From Polynucleobacter sp. 71A-WALBACH (GTDB lineage: Bacteria; Pseudomonadota; Gammaproteobacteria; Burkholderiales; Burkholderiaceae), in assembly GCF_018882365.1 (NCBI RefSeq), contig NZ_JACVOP010000001.1, forward strand, positions 124,001-188,000: a DNA stretch of 64,000 nucleotides, read 5' to 3'. Position 1 is the first letter of the stretch; every line of letters starts with the position of its first letter. The notes under the pieces are model-generated. The model ran no database searches, was not told the DNA's origin, and saw nothing but the letters and a program-made list of their open reading frames with translations. This document shows positions 33,041 through 41,267 of the stretch, in pieces. Made by a program: the position numbers and the translations under genes.

Positions 33041-34552
33041 ATGGAAACCACATCAACCACTGCTGACAACTTAGATGAAGTGACTGCCGCTCTACTAAGC
33101 AAGCAGTCACTATTAGTATCGGCCCTGCGCCCCATCCTCCCGGAGCATGCTTTGCTTTGGGAGCCTGAGGACACGATTCCCTACGAATGTGACGGCTTAG
33201 CAGCATATCGGCGCATGCCACTGGCAGTTGCCCTTCCAGAGACTGAGGAGCAGGTTGCCAAGATTCTGAAGATTTGCTTTGAAATGCAAGTGCCCATCGT
33301 CCCACGCGGATCTGGCACGGGCCTATCTGGCGGTGCCATGCCCATTTCTCAGGGTTTAGTGCTCTCACTAGCCAAACTCAAAAAGATCGTCAGCGTTGAC
33401 CCCTTTACCAGAACTGCGGTGGTACAGCCAGGCGTACGAAATTTAGCCATCTCCGAGGCAGTTGCCCATCTTGGCCTTTATTACGCGCCAGATCCATCAT
33501 CACAGATTGCCTGCTCTATTGGCGGCAATGTGAATGAAAACTCTGGTGGTGTGCACTGCCTTAAATATGGACTCACGCTTCACAACGTATTAAAAGTCCG
33601 CGGCATTTTGATGAACGGCGAGATTGTGGAATTTGGCAGTCTTGCGCCAGACTCTCCAGGGCTTGATTTATTAGCAATCGTGATGGGTAGCGAAGGCATG
33701 CTTGCGGTTGTGACTGAAGTTACAGTGAAGTTAATTGCTAAGCCAAAATTGGCGCGCGTCATCATGGCGAGCTTTGACGATATTGAAAAAGGTGCAGATG
33801 CTGTTGCCGCCATCATTGCTGCTGGCATTATTCCGGCAGGCCTAGAGATGATGGATAAAGCCACTACTCGTGCCGTTGAAGAATTTGTTCATGCAGGCTA
33901 TGACCTTGAAGCTGAGACCATTCTCCTATGCGAGTCAGATGGAACGCCTGAAGAGGTAGCGGAAGAAATTGAGCGTATGACTAAAGTGCTCGAACAAGCA
34001 GGTGCTAGCGGTATTCAGATTTCTCAAAATGAAGCTGAGCGCCTGAAGTTTTGGAGCGGTCGTAAGAATGCATTCCCTGCAGCTGGACGCTTAGCGCCTG
34101 ACTACTACTGCATGGACGGCACGATCCCACGCAGAAATATCGGCACTCTACTAAGACGCATTCAGGGAATGGAAAAGAAATATGGCCTTGCTTGCTTGAA
34201 TGTATTTCATGCGGGCGATGGCAATATGCATCCACTCATTTTATTTAATGGTGCTGACCAAGAAGAGTGGCATCGCGCTGAAGAATTCGGTACTGAAATT
34301 TTAGAAGCCTGTGTTGAGCTCGATGGCACGATTACCGGTGAGCATGGTGTTGGTATTGAAAAGATCAATTCCATGTGCGTTCAATTCGGCGAAGGTGAAC
34401 GTGAATCTTTCTGGGGCGTTAAAGCCGCATTTGACCCAGAAAAACTCCTTAATCCTGATAAAGCCATTCCGACTTTAAATCGCTGCGCTGAATATGGTCG
34501 TATGCGCATTAGTGGTGGCAACTTGCCGCATCCTGAGTTGGAGCGCTTCTAA
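33041..34552 (+). CDS. glcD: Glycolate oxidase subunit GlcD
   Basis: FAD-linked subunit of glycolate dehydrogenase, which oxidises glycolate to glyoxylate and passes electrons to the respiratory chain. At 503 residues it has the FAD-binding PCMH motif VPRGSGTGLSGGAMP, NSGGVHCLKYG, GSEGMLAVVTEVT and the C-terminal HAGDGNMHP and GEHGVGIEKI. D-lactate dehydrogenases are similar, but glcE and glcF follow directly. The stop overlaps the glcE start (TAATG). Confidence 0.95.
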   Translation: METTSTTADNLDEVTAALLSKQSLLVSALRPILPEHALLWEPEDTIPYECDGLAAYRRMPLAVALPETEEQVAKILKICFEMQVPIVPRGSGTGLSGGAMPISQGLVLSLAKLKKIVSVDPFTRTAVVQPGVRNLAISEAVAHLGLYYAPDPSSQIACSIGGNVNENSGGVHCLKYGLTLHNVLKVRGILMNGEIVEFGSLAPDSPGLDLLAIVMGSEGMLAVVTEVTVKLIAKPKLARVIMASFDDIEKGADAVAAIIAAGIIPAGLEMMDKATTRAVEEFVHAGYDLEAETILLCESDGTPEEVAEEIERMTKVLEQAGASGIQISQNEAERLKFWSGRKNAFPAAGRLAPDYYCMDGTIPRRNIGTLLRRIQGMEKKYGLACLNVFHAGDGNMHPLILFNGADQEEWHRAEEFGTEILEACVELDGTITGEHGVGIEKINSMCVQFGEGERESFWGVKAAFDPEKLLNPDKAIPTLNRCAEYGRMRISGGNLPHPELERF

Positions 34553-35697
34553 TGTCTCAGTCCAATAATATGAATATTGATTTATTTCGTGAGCAAATTT
34601 TGGCGGCAGCCAAAAACAAAACCCCGTTATCCATTGAAGGTGGCGGTACGAAATCCTGGTATGGAAACGCTAATTCTTTTGCCAAGCTAGATACCCGTTC
34701 CTACTCTGGGATCTTGGAGTACCAGCCTGAAGAGCTGGTGATTACGGCTTGTGCCGGCACACCTTTAAAGGAGATTGAAGCGGCTCTGGCTGAGAAGAAT
34801 CAAGTGCTGGCTTTTGAGCCACCCCATTTTGGTGATAACACTACTTTTGGTGGCGCCATTGCCGCAGGCTTAGCTGGGCCTGGCCGCATTAGTGCTGGCA
34901 ACTTGCGTGACTTTGTTCTAGGCGCACGCATCCTCGATGGCAAAGGTCAAGACTTATCGTTTGGCGGCAAGGTTATGAAGAACGTCGCTGGATATGACGT
35001 TTCACGTTTACTGCCTGGATCCATGGGAACCTTGTCACTGTTACTTGAGGCTTCTGTCAAAGTATTGCCCAAGCCAGCAGCGACTGCAACGCTCCGCTGC
35101 CAGATCTCTCAAGAAAAAGCCTTACGGGTTTTAAATGAATGGGCTGGGCAACCGCTGCCACTATCAGCCAGTTGCTGGATTGGTAAGCCAAGACAAGATG
35201 GCGAGCTGACAATTCGCTTGGCTGGTGCTCTTGCAGCGGTTAAAGCCGCTATCCCCCTAATGAATGCCGCTATTGATGCTGTTGAATTGGATTCGACAAT
35301 TGCACAAGTATTTTGGAATGATTTACGTGAACAGCGTTTAGCTGTTTTCACAAACCTAGATAGCGTTGACACACTCTATCGCTTAGCTCTACCAGCCGCA
35401 TGCGGCCCGCTAGCAATTGAGAATGCCGTTGGCGATATTGCTTTGGAATGGCATGGTCAGCAGCGCTGGATTAAAGCGCCTGGCGATGATGCAACTTTTG
35501 CATTATTCAAAGCCTTAGCTCACTGTCACGGCGGACATGCCACTCGATTTAAACAAGGAAATGATGTTGACCCAAGTAATCAACGCTTTACCCTTCTGAG
35601 TGAGCAAGCACACTCAACTGCTTTAGAAGCAGTACAAGCACGCCTAAGAGCCGCCTTTGATCCAGCAGGCGTATTTGCTACTTCACGCCTTCCTTAA
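34552..35697 (+). CDS. glcE: Glycolate oxidase subunit GlcE
   Basis: Second flavin-domain subunit of glycolate dehydrogenase, 381 residues. It has an FAD-binding PCMH fold with TPLSIEGGGTKSWYG, FGDNTTFGGAIAAGLAGPGR and KNVAGYDVSRLLPGSMGTL, a standard GlcE pattern. It overlaps glcD by one base and precedes glcF by 8 bases. Required with GlcD and GlcF for activity in E. coli. Confidence 0.95.
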   Translation: MSQSNNMNIDLFREQILAAAKNKTPLSIEGGGTKSWYGNANSFAKLDTRSYSGILEYQPEELVITACAGTPLKEIEAALAEKNQVLAFEPPHFGDNTTFGGAIAAGLAGPGRISAGNLRDFVLGARILDGKGQDLSFGGKVMKNVAGYDVSRLLPGSMGTLSLLLEASVKVLPKPAATATLRCQISQEKALRVLNEWAGQPLPLSASCWIGKPRQDGELTIRLAGALAAVKAAIPLMNAAIDAVELDSTIAQVFWNDLREQRLAVFTNLDSVDTLYRLALPAACGPLAIENAVGDIALEWHGQQRWIKAPGDDATFALFKALAHCHGGHATRFKQGNDVDPSNQRFTLLSEQAHSTALEAVQARLRAAFDPAGVFATSRLP

Positions 35698-35705
35698 ATC
35701 TTTAT

Positions 35706-37049
35706 ATGCAAACTCAACTCGCCCCCCAATTCGCCAATACCCCTGAGGGTATTGAGGCCGCCAGAATTCTTGGTAAATGTGTGCACTGTGGCTTCTGCAC
35801 CGCCACTTGCCCCACCTATCAAATTCTGGGTGATGAACTCGATGGACCACGTGGTCGCATCTATCTCATTAAGCAAATAGCTGAAGGGCAAGCTCCGACT
35901 GAAAAAACACGCATGCATTTAGATCGCTGCCTCACTTGCCGCAATTGTGAGAGTACTTGTCCGAGCGGCGTGCAATACGGCAACCTGGTAGATATTGGTC
36001 GCAAGTGGGCAGAAGAAAACACCCCTGAGCGCCCCCTTGGTCAGCGCCTAACCCGCTGGGCTCTCAAAGAAGGTTTAACTAGCCCTAAATTATTTAATTC
36101 CGCAATGGCAATTGGTCGCTTGGTTCGCCCACTCATGCCCGCTGGCATCCAACGCAAAATTCCAGAAGTCAAAAATAAAGCGTTAGCCAGTAATACCAAT
36201 CCCTACGCTAGGCCACAAGCAAGTCACTCTCGTAAGATGCTCTTGCTCGAGGGTTGCGTACAGCCAGGTATGCTGCCAAACATTAACTCAGCAACGGCAC
36301 GTGTTTTAGATGCACTCAAGATTGAATTGATTAGCGCGCCTAATGCCACTTGCTGTGGCGCATTGCGTTACCACCTAAACGATCAAGCTGGCGGCCTTGA
36401 TAACGCCAAACAGAATATCGACGCTTGGTGGCCACAAGTCGAGCAAGGTGTAGAAGCCATCGTGATGACTGCATCTGGTTGCGGCGTCATGGTGAAAGAC
36501 TATGGACATCTATTTGCAAATGACCCTCAATATGCAAGTAAAGCAAAAAAGATCTCTGATCTCACTAAAGATATTTCAGAAATCTTGCCAGCACTTCAAG
36601 AAGAGCTCATCACCCTAATCGGAGCAGACCCCAAACCTGGCGTGGTATATCACCCGCCATGCACCCTGCAACATGGCCAACAAATTCGGGGCAAGGTTGA
36701 AGGTCTGCTATCTAGCATTGGTATTGGTGTACGCCTGTGTGCCGATAGCCATCTGTGCTGTGGCTCAGCAGGAACTTACTCTGTTACTCAACCAGAGTTA
36801 TCAGAGCAGCTGCGTCATAACAAACTCACCCATCTCAATGCTGCTTGCGAAGAGTCCGGCGCTCAAGTGATTGTTTCTGGAAACATTGGTTGCATCACCC
36901 ATTTACAGCAAGATGACACTCCAGTGCTGCATTGGATCGAGATCGTTGATCAATTGATATCAAAAGTATCAACACAAAAGTCAGTTAAAACAATTCACCA
37001 ACCAGGTGAAAAGTTTGATGAGTTTTTAGGTATTAGCCCTAGAGCCTGA
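35706..37049 (+). CDS. glcF: Glycolate oxidase iron-sulfur subunit GlcF
   Basis: A 447-residue membrane-associated electron-transfer subunit with two [4Fe-4S] ferredoxin motifs near the N-terminus (CVHCGFCTATCP and CLTCRNCESTCP). It also has two CCG-type cysteine-rich domains (residues about 175-310, ATCCGALRYH; and about 316-400, HLCCGSAGTY). The last 35 residues form a polar tail. Third gene of glcDEF. Confidence 0.95.
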   Translation: MQTQLAPQFANTPEGIEAARILGKCVHCGFCTATCPTYQILGDELDGPRGRIYLIKQIAEGQAPTEKTRMHLDRCLTCRNCESTCPSGVQYGNLVDIGRKWAEENTPERPLGQRLTRWALKEGLTSPKLFNSAMAIGRLVRPLMPAGIQRKIPEVKNKALASNTNPYARPQASHSRKMLLLEGCVQPGMLPNINSATARVLDALKIELISAPNATCCGALRYHLNDQAGGLDNAKQNIDAWWPQVEQGVEAIVMTASGCGVMVKDYGHLFANDPQYASKAKKISDLTKDISEILPALQEELITLIGADPKPGVVYHPPCTLQHGQQIRGKVEGLLSSIGIGVRLCADSHLCCGSAGTYSVTQPELSEQLRHNKLTHLNAACEESGAQVIVSGNIGCITHLQQDDTPVLHWIEIVDQLISKVSTQKSVKTIHQPGEKFDEFLGISPRA

Positions 37050-37114
37050 ATGCAATTCTGAGGAATAGGATTCACATCTAGTTTTACTTTAAAAAATTAT
37101 TTAAGGAGATCATC

Positions 37115-38776
37115 ATGGTTTGGCAACAAATTTATGACCCAATTGGGAATATGGTCCTCTCCACCCTTCTTGCGGCTATCCCTGTTGTCGTCATGTTGGT
37201 TGGATTAGGATTTTTACATTTAAAAGCACATATAGCTGCAGGAGCAGGCTTATTAAGCGCAATTATCGTTGCAGTCTTTGTATACGGAATGCCTGGAGAG
37301 ATGGCAGGTAAAGCCGCTCTCATGGGGGGTCTAACAGGCTTACTCCCAATTGGCTGGATTGTATTGAACATCATCTACCTTCACCAACTTACCGAGCAGA
37401 ATGGTTCATTCAAAATTCTGCAGGACTCAATCGCTGGTATTACTGAAGATCGACGCCTGCAATTACTTTTGATTGCCTTCGCTTTTGGCGCCTTCTTTGA
37501 GGGCGCTGCAGGTTTTGGTACGCCAGTAGCGGTAACAGCTGCTATTTTGATTGGCCTAGGCTTCTCACCTCTTGCCGCATCTGGTCTTTCTTTAATTGCC
37601 AATACTGCACCGGTAGCCTTTGGTGCGCTCGGTACCCCAATTATTACTTTAGCGAAAGTGCATGACTACGATTTAATGGAAATCTCAGCGATGGTTGGGC
37701 GTCAACTTCCACTTTTCTCTCTGATCGTTCCCTTCTGGTTGATTTGGGCTTTCGCCGGCAGAAAAGGTATGATGCAAATTTGGCCGGCTATTCTGGTAAC
37801 TGGCGCAACATTCGCAATCGCTCAATTCTTGGTATCCAATTACATCGGGCCAGAATTAGTAGACGTTATCGCTGCTATTGTTTCAATGGCATCTTTGGTC
37901 ATGTTCCTAAAAGTTTGGAAACCAAAAGAGATTTGGAGATCTACATCCCTCAAGGGGCATGAAAGTGATGGAGGCGCATCCATTGCCCCAACTGTCCCAA
38001 CCGTTCACCCACGTGCAGATGTAATACGAGCTTGGATGCCTTGGTGTATTTTGACTGTGTTCGTCTTTATTTGGGGCTTGCCAGATGTTAAGAATTACTT
38101 AAACAGTATCTTTGCACCTAAATTCCCAATCGAAGGCTTGCATTTGATGGTTGAGAAGATTGCCCCTGTAGTCTCTAAGCCAACCAAAGAGTCTGCAGTC
38201 TATGTATTAAACCTACTATCTGCCACCGGAACTGGGATTCTATTTTCAGCAATCCTAGGCGGCTTGTTTATGAAGTACAACCCTATTACCCTAGTAACAA
38301 GCTATTTCAGAACATTCTGGCTCGTTCGTTACTCATTAATCACTATCGTGTTGATGCTAGGTCTTGGTACATTGACGCGCTACTCCGGCCTTGATACCAC
38401 TCTCGGTTTAGCATTTGCTGCTACAGGTATGTTCTATCCATTCTTTGGCACTTTAATGGGATGGATGGGTGTAGCTCTTACAGGCTCTGATACAGCATCT
38501 AACGTTCTATTTGGTGGCATGCAAAAAGTTGCCGCTGAGCAAATTGGAATAAGCCCCAATCTAATGGGTGCCGCTAATAGTTCTGGAGGTGTAATGGGCA
38601 AAATGATTGATGCACAATCTATTGTTGTCGCCTCAACAGCAACCCGTTGGTTTAATCATGAAGGCGATATCTTGCGTTATGTCTTCTTCCACTCAGTAGC
38701 ACTTGCTTGCTTAGTGGGTATTTTTGTGACACTTCAAGCATATGTATATCCATTTACTTTGATGGTCATTCAGTAA
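37115..38776 (+). CDS. glcA: L-lactate / glycolate permease (LldP/GlcA family)
   Basis: A 553-residue inner-membrane permease with about thirteen hydrophobic segments. Family motifs: GAFFEGAAGFGTPVAVTAAIL, FGALGTPIITLAK and GSDTASNVLFGGMQ. LldP and GlcA of E. coli both move glycolate and lactate with protons, so the symbol rests on location directly after glcF. A GGAG precedes the ATG and a strong terminator follows the stop. Confidence 0.9.
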   Translation: MVWQQIYDPIGNMVLSTLLAAIPVVVMLVGLGFLHLKAHIAAGAGLLSAIIVAVFVYGMPGEMAGKAALMGGLTGLLPIGWIVLNIIYLHQLTEQNGSFKILQDSIAGITEDRRLQLLLIAFAFGAFFEGAAGFGTPVAVTAAILIGLGFSPLAASGLSLIANTAPVAFGALGTPIITLAKVHDYDLMEISAMVGRQLPLFSLIVPFWLIWAFAGRKGMMQIWPAILVTGATFAIAQFLVSNYIGPELVDVIAAIVSMASLVMFLKVWKPKEIWRSTSLKGHESDGGASIAPTVPTVHPRADVIRAWMPWCILTVFVFIWGLPDVKNYLNSIFAPKFPIEGLHLMVEKIAPVVSKPTKESAVYVLNLLSATGTGILFSAILGGLFMKYNPITLVTSYFRTFWLVRYSLITIVLMLGLGTLTRYSGLDTTLGLAFAATGMFYPFFGTLMGWMGVALTGSDTASNVLFGGMQKVAAEQIGISPNLMGAANSSGGVMGKMIDAQSIVVASTATRWFNHEGDILRYVFFHSVALACLVGIFVTLQAYVYPFTLMVIQ

Positions 38777-38795
38777 CAACTTGTAGCTCCCTTTC

Positions 38796-38822
38796 AAGAC
38801 CGCCTTGTGCGGTCTTTTTTTT
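38796..38822 (+). terminator. Terminator of the glcDEF-glcA operon
   Basis: Perfect 8-bp stem AAGACCGC (38796-38803) / GCGGTCTT (38809-38816) with a 5-base loop, followed by a long T run. It starts 20 bases after the permease stop. Confidence 0.92.
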
Positions 38823-38856
38823 GACTTGGCGGAGGAGGTTTATAACTGCTCTCTAG

Positions 38857-38881
38857 CGTCTCTTATTGGCCGATTTGAGAC
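38857..38881 (+). repeat. Copy 3 of the dispersed intergenic repeat
   Basis: CGTCTCTTATTGGCCGATTT (38857-38876) matches the minus strand of 12881-12900 at 18 of 20 positions. Bases 38864-38881 match 22745-22762 exactly over 18. It sits between the permease terminator and the accessory block with the transposon. Confidence 0.6.
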
Positions 38882-38950
38882 GGCCAAATCTATAAAATTT
38901 CCCAGCTTTAATGGCTGCAATTGCTTAAATAAGGGGCTAGAGCTTGCTGG

Positions 38951-39694
38951 CTAGGGCGCTTCAAAAACGCGAATTACCTGAACATTTTGAATGCTCTTGA
39001 GCGCCACTAAAAAACACTCCTGACCAAAATCCCCCAGCCTTTCCTCGAAATAATCTCTTAATGCATCTGTATGAAGCTTAAGGACCCGCTCAGATCTGGC
39101 TGCTATTGTTGTTTTAACAAAAAAATAGAAAAGTATTGTCAGATACATCCAAGTAATTTTGTTTAAATTTGCCGCCTGTAAACCTAGCATCTCCAATGGG
39201 CTTACTGGATGCTGAACATCTATCTCGGGATTTCTTCCGTAACGCCAGCTTTCAATCTGCGGGAGGGGGTGTCGTTTCACTTGATGATCAAGAAACACCT
39301 CGTCAATTCGCTTAAGTACCTCTGCTTCACTAATTGAGTTCAGCTCAAATAAGTCCCAAAGCCTGGAATTGAAAACAATCGAGGTGCCCTGAAAATCAGG
39401 ATGCATCTCTACAACTTCAACCAGCTCTTCAATACCTCTTCTATGGCCAGCTTCCCGAGGATATATTCCACGTCGCCATATTTTTTCAAATGCTTTAGGG
39501 GGCTCAAAAAAAACTTCCCCAGGATCCTTGCCCAAGAACATCTCGTCCAGCGCCTTATAGGGAAGGGCTGTGCGCTCTTTTACCTCCAGGCACCATAACT
39601 TAGCCCGCGCTATTGCAAGGGATGTCTTTCTTTGTCCGCCTCTAGACTTTTTTACTTCCAATTCCATGGGCAGGGGCGATTGAATCTGATTCAT
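38951..39694 (-). CDS. Unknown protein left of the Tn7-like genes
   Basis: A 247-residue protein not recognised. It is basic at the N-terminus (KKSRGGQRKTSLAIARAKLWC). A middle part has EELVEVVEMHPDFQGTSIVFNSRLWDLFEL, and a stretch around residues 180-205 (LNKITWMYLTILFYFFVKTTI) is hydrophobic enough to be one membrane helix or a buried core helix. No catalytic motif is seen. It reads opposite to the transposon genes and could be cargo or a flanking accessory gene. Confidence 0.6.
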   Translation of the reverse strand: MNQIQSPLPMELEVKKSRGGQRKTSLAIARAKLWCLEVKERTALPYKALDEMFLGKDPGEVFFEPPKAFEKIWRRGIYPREAGHRRGIEELVEVVEMHPDFQGTSIVFNSRLWDLFELNSISEAEVLKRIDEVFLDHQVKRHPLPQIESWRYGRNPEIDVQHPVSPLEMLGLQAANLNKITWMYLTILFYFFVKTTIAARSERVLKLHTDALRDYFEERLGDFGQECFLVALKSIQNVQVIRVFEAP

Positions 39695-39877
39695 TGTTCC
39701 TTGAGTTTATGTGAACCCCGTCCCAAAATGAGCGAAATTTTGATACTCGCTAAATGATAAGAAACCCAGTTAATCAGGTTTGCCCATCTCAATAGGCTAT
39801 AGCGCGCCTAAAGTTGGGCTGCCTCAAGTACCCAACGACCCATTCAACTATTTACACGGGGCCAGTCAATACCCCCC

Positions 39878-40363
39878 ATGCGCCTAAAGAGCCTTATGAA
39901 CACACCAGAAAAATACCGTACCTTAAGCAGGCCATTCCACTGGCCAACAAGCTCTAAAATTATTTGTTCAAAATTTAGAAAAAGTGTTGACATTTACAAA
40001 ATTATCATGTGGGGTATTGACAAATCGACGATCTTGGATTATGATGGCTACTCTCTCATAGCAAATCGTCGTCCTTCAAGGGGATGGCTCTTCGGAAAGT
40101 CAGCAATTAATATGAATGCATCGAGCATCATTACAACCCGGTTCAACACTTGTGCAACCTGGTTTCAATATCCAAAAGCTTCTCAACAATATGGCAAGCT
40201 AATCAATAAGGCTCTCATAAGCCTCTTATCTCGCGTTTACACAATTAACGCATCTTCGAAAAAATTGCAGTATTTAGCACCAACAAAGCTGTTGCATGGA
40301 CAAAGCCGTCCAAGCCTGCCCCTCGAATTCAACTCAGAAGAAAACGAGGCACCCAAAATGTAA
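39878..40363 (+). CDS. Doubtful ORF upstream of tnsA
   Basis: A 161-codon frame with no recognised domain. The part from about residue 44 (MWGIDKSTILDYDGYSLIANR) has reasonable codon use, and a stem-loop follows the stop directly. There is no clear ribosome site, and the composition (many Ser, Lys, Asn) is unlike a known family. The sequence may instead be the left end of the transposon with transposase-binding sites. The rest of 39695-40568 holds two hairpins and no other gene. Confidence 0.3.
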   Translation: MRLKSLMNTPEKYRTLSRPFHWPTSSKIICSKFRKSVDIYKIIMWGIDKSTILDYDGYSLIANRRPSRGWLFGKSAINMNASSIITTRFNTCATWFQYPKASQQYGKLINKALISLLSRVYTINASSKKLQYLAPTKLLHGQSRPSLPLEFNSEENEAPKM

Positions 40364-40364
40364 A

Positions 40365-40397
40365 AAGCCGAGTTAACCTTGAGGGTTAAACCGGCTT
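40365..40397. other. Inverted repeat after the doubtful ORF
   Basis: Arms of 14 bases (40365-40378 and 40384-40397) with two mismatches and a 5-base loop, starting just past the TAA at 40361. A T run follows on the minus strand only, so as a terminator it would act on leftward transcription. Confidence 0.5.
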
Positions 40398-40409
40398 GTC
40401 CGATTAAAT

Positions 40410-40453
40410 CGGGTTACTGCGTATCGTAGCGAAAGTATACCCGCTTCTTTTTT
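40410..40453 (+). terminator. Possible terminator ahead of tnsA
   Basis: CGGGTTAC (40410-40417) pairs with GTA-T-ACCCG (40435-40443), one bulge, followed by CTTCTTTTTT. It would stop rightward transcription before the transposon genes, a common way of shielding transposition genes from outside promoters. Confidence 0.5.
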
Positions 40454-40568
40454 GACAAGCAAATAAATTCCCTCAATTTTTTTAATGAAAAACGCTCTAT
40501 CGAGCGAGGGGGATTCTTTACCTAAAAAACAAAGAATTCGCAAAGTAAATGTCATGAAGGAGAAATAC

Positions 40569-41267
40569 ATGAACACAATTAATGCAACATCAAACGGAAA
40601 TTTAATTTCCACTAAAAACCAAGTAAGCACAACTTACAAACCTGTAAGGCAACCTGGAGGTAAAAGAAAAGCGCCACATCGCCGGATTAACTATCTCAAT
40701 ATTCCAGCGCTGCAAGATGATCTCATCATCTGCGAATCCATACTAGAGCGTGATTGCGCCTTAATTCTTGCACTCAATCCAGAAGTGGTTCGCATTGAGT
40801 GTCAGCCCGAGACCATCAGCTTAGGTGAATGCGGGGAATATACACCTGATTTTCGGGTTATTTATAAGTCAGGGCCACCATCTTATGTAGAAGTAAAACC
40901 AACTGTATTTGCATATGAGAAAAAAATGTGGGCAAAGATTTGTGCTGCCTTTGAATACTACAAATCTCAAGGAATCCATTATGAGTGGATATCGGACTGG
41001 GAAATAGAAAAGAAAGACAGGCATCTCAGAGCCGCATATATTCATCGTTGCGCAAGATTATTAATACCTGTAGAGCAAAGTCAAAAAATCATTCAAGCAG
41101 TGAGCAATTACCCCCAGGGAATACGAATGGATGATTTGCAAGCTATTACTGGCCTATTAACTGACCATATTCTTCACTGCGTTGGCTTACGTCAACTCAA
41201 GCTCAATCATTTTTTTGAGTACTCCCTAGACAGTCTTGTATTTCCATTGAAAGGAGAATGCAAATGA
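40569..41267 (+). CDS. tnsA: TnsA-like transposon endonuclease
   Basis: Cuts the 5' ends of the element so that it moves by cut-and-paste. The 232-residue protein has the TnsA N-terminal nuclease pattern: CESILERDCALIL, EYTPDFRVIY and the E-x-K box in SYVEVKPT. A helical C-terminal region (about 150-232, WISDWEIEK onward) fits the TnsA C-terminal domain that contacts TnsC. The frame opens at 40485, but the ATG at 40569 has AAGGAG six bases ahead. It overlaps tnsB by 4 bases. Confidence 0.86.
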   Translation: MNTINATSNGNLISTKNQVSTTYKPVRQPGGKRKAPHRRINYLNIPALQDDLIICESILERDCALILALNPEVVRIECQPETISLGECGEYTPDFRVIYKSGPPSYVEVKPTVFAYEKKMWAKICAAFEYYKSQGIHYEWISDWEIEKKDRHLRAAYIHRCARLLIPVEQSQKIIQAVSNYPQGIRMDDLQAITGLLTDHILHCVGLRQLKLNHFFEYSLDSLVFPLKGECK

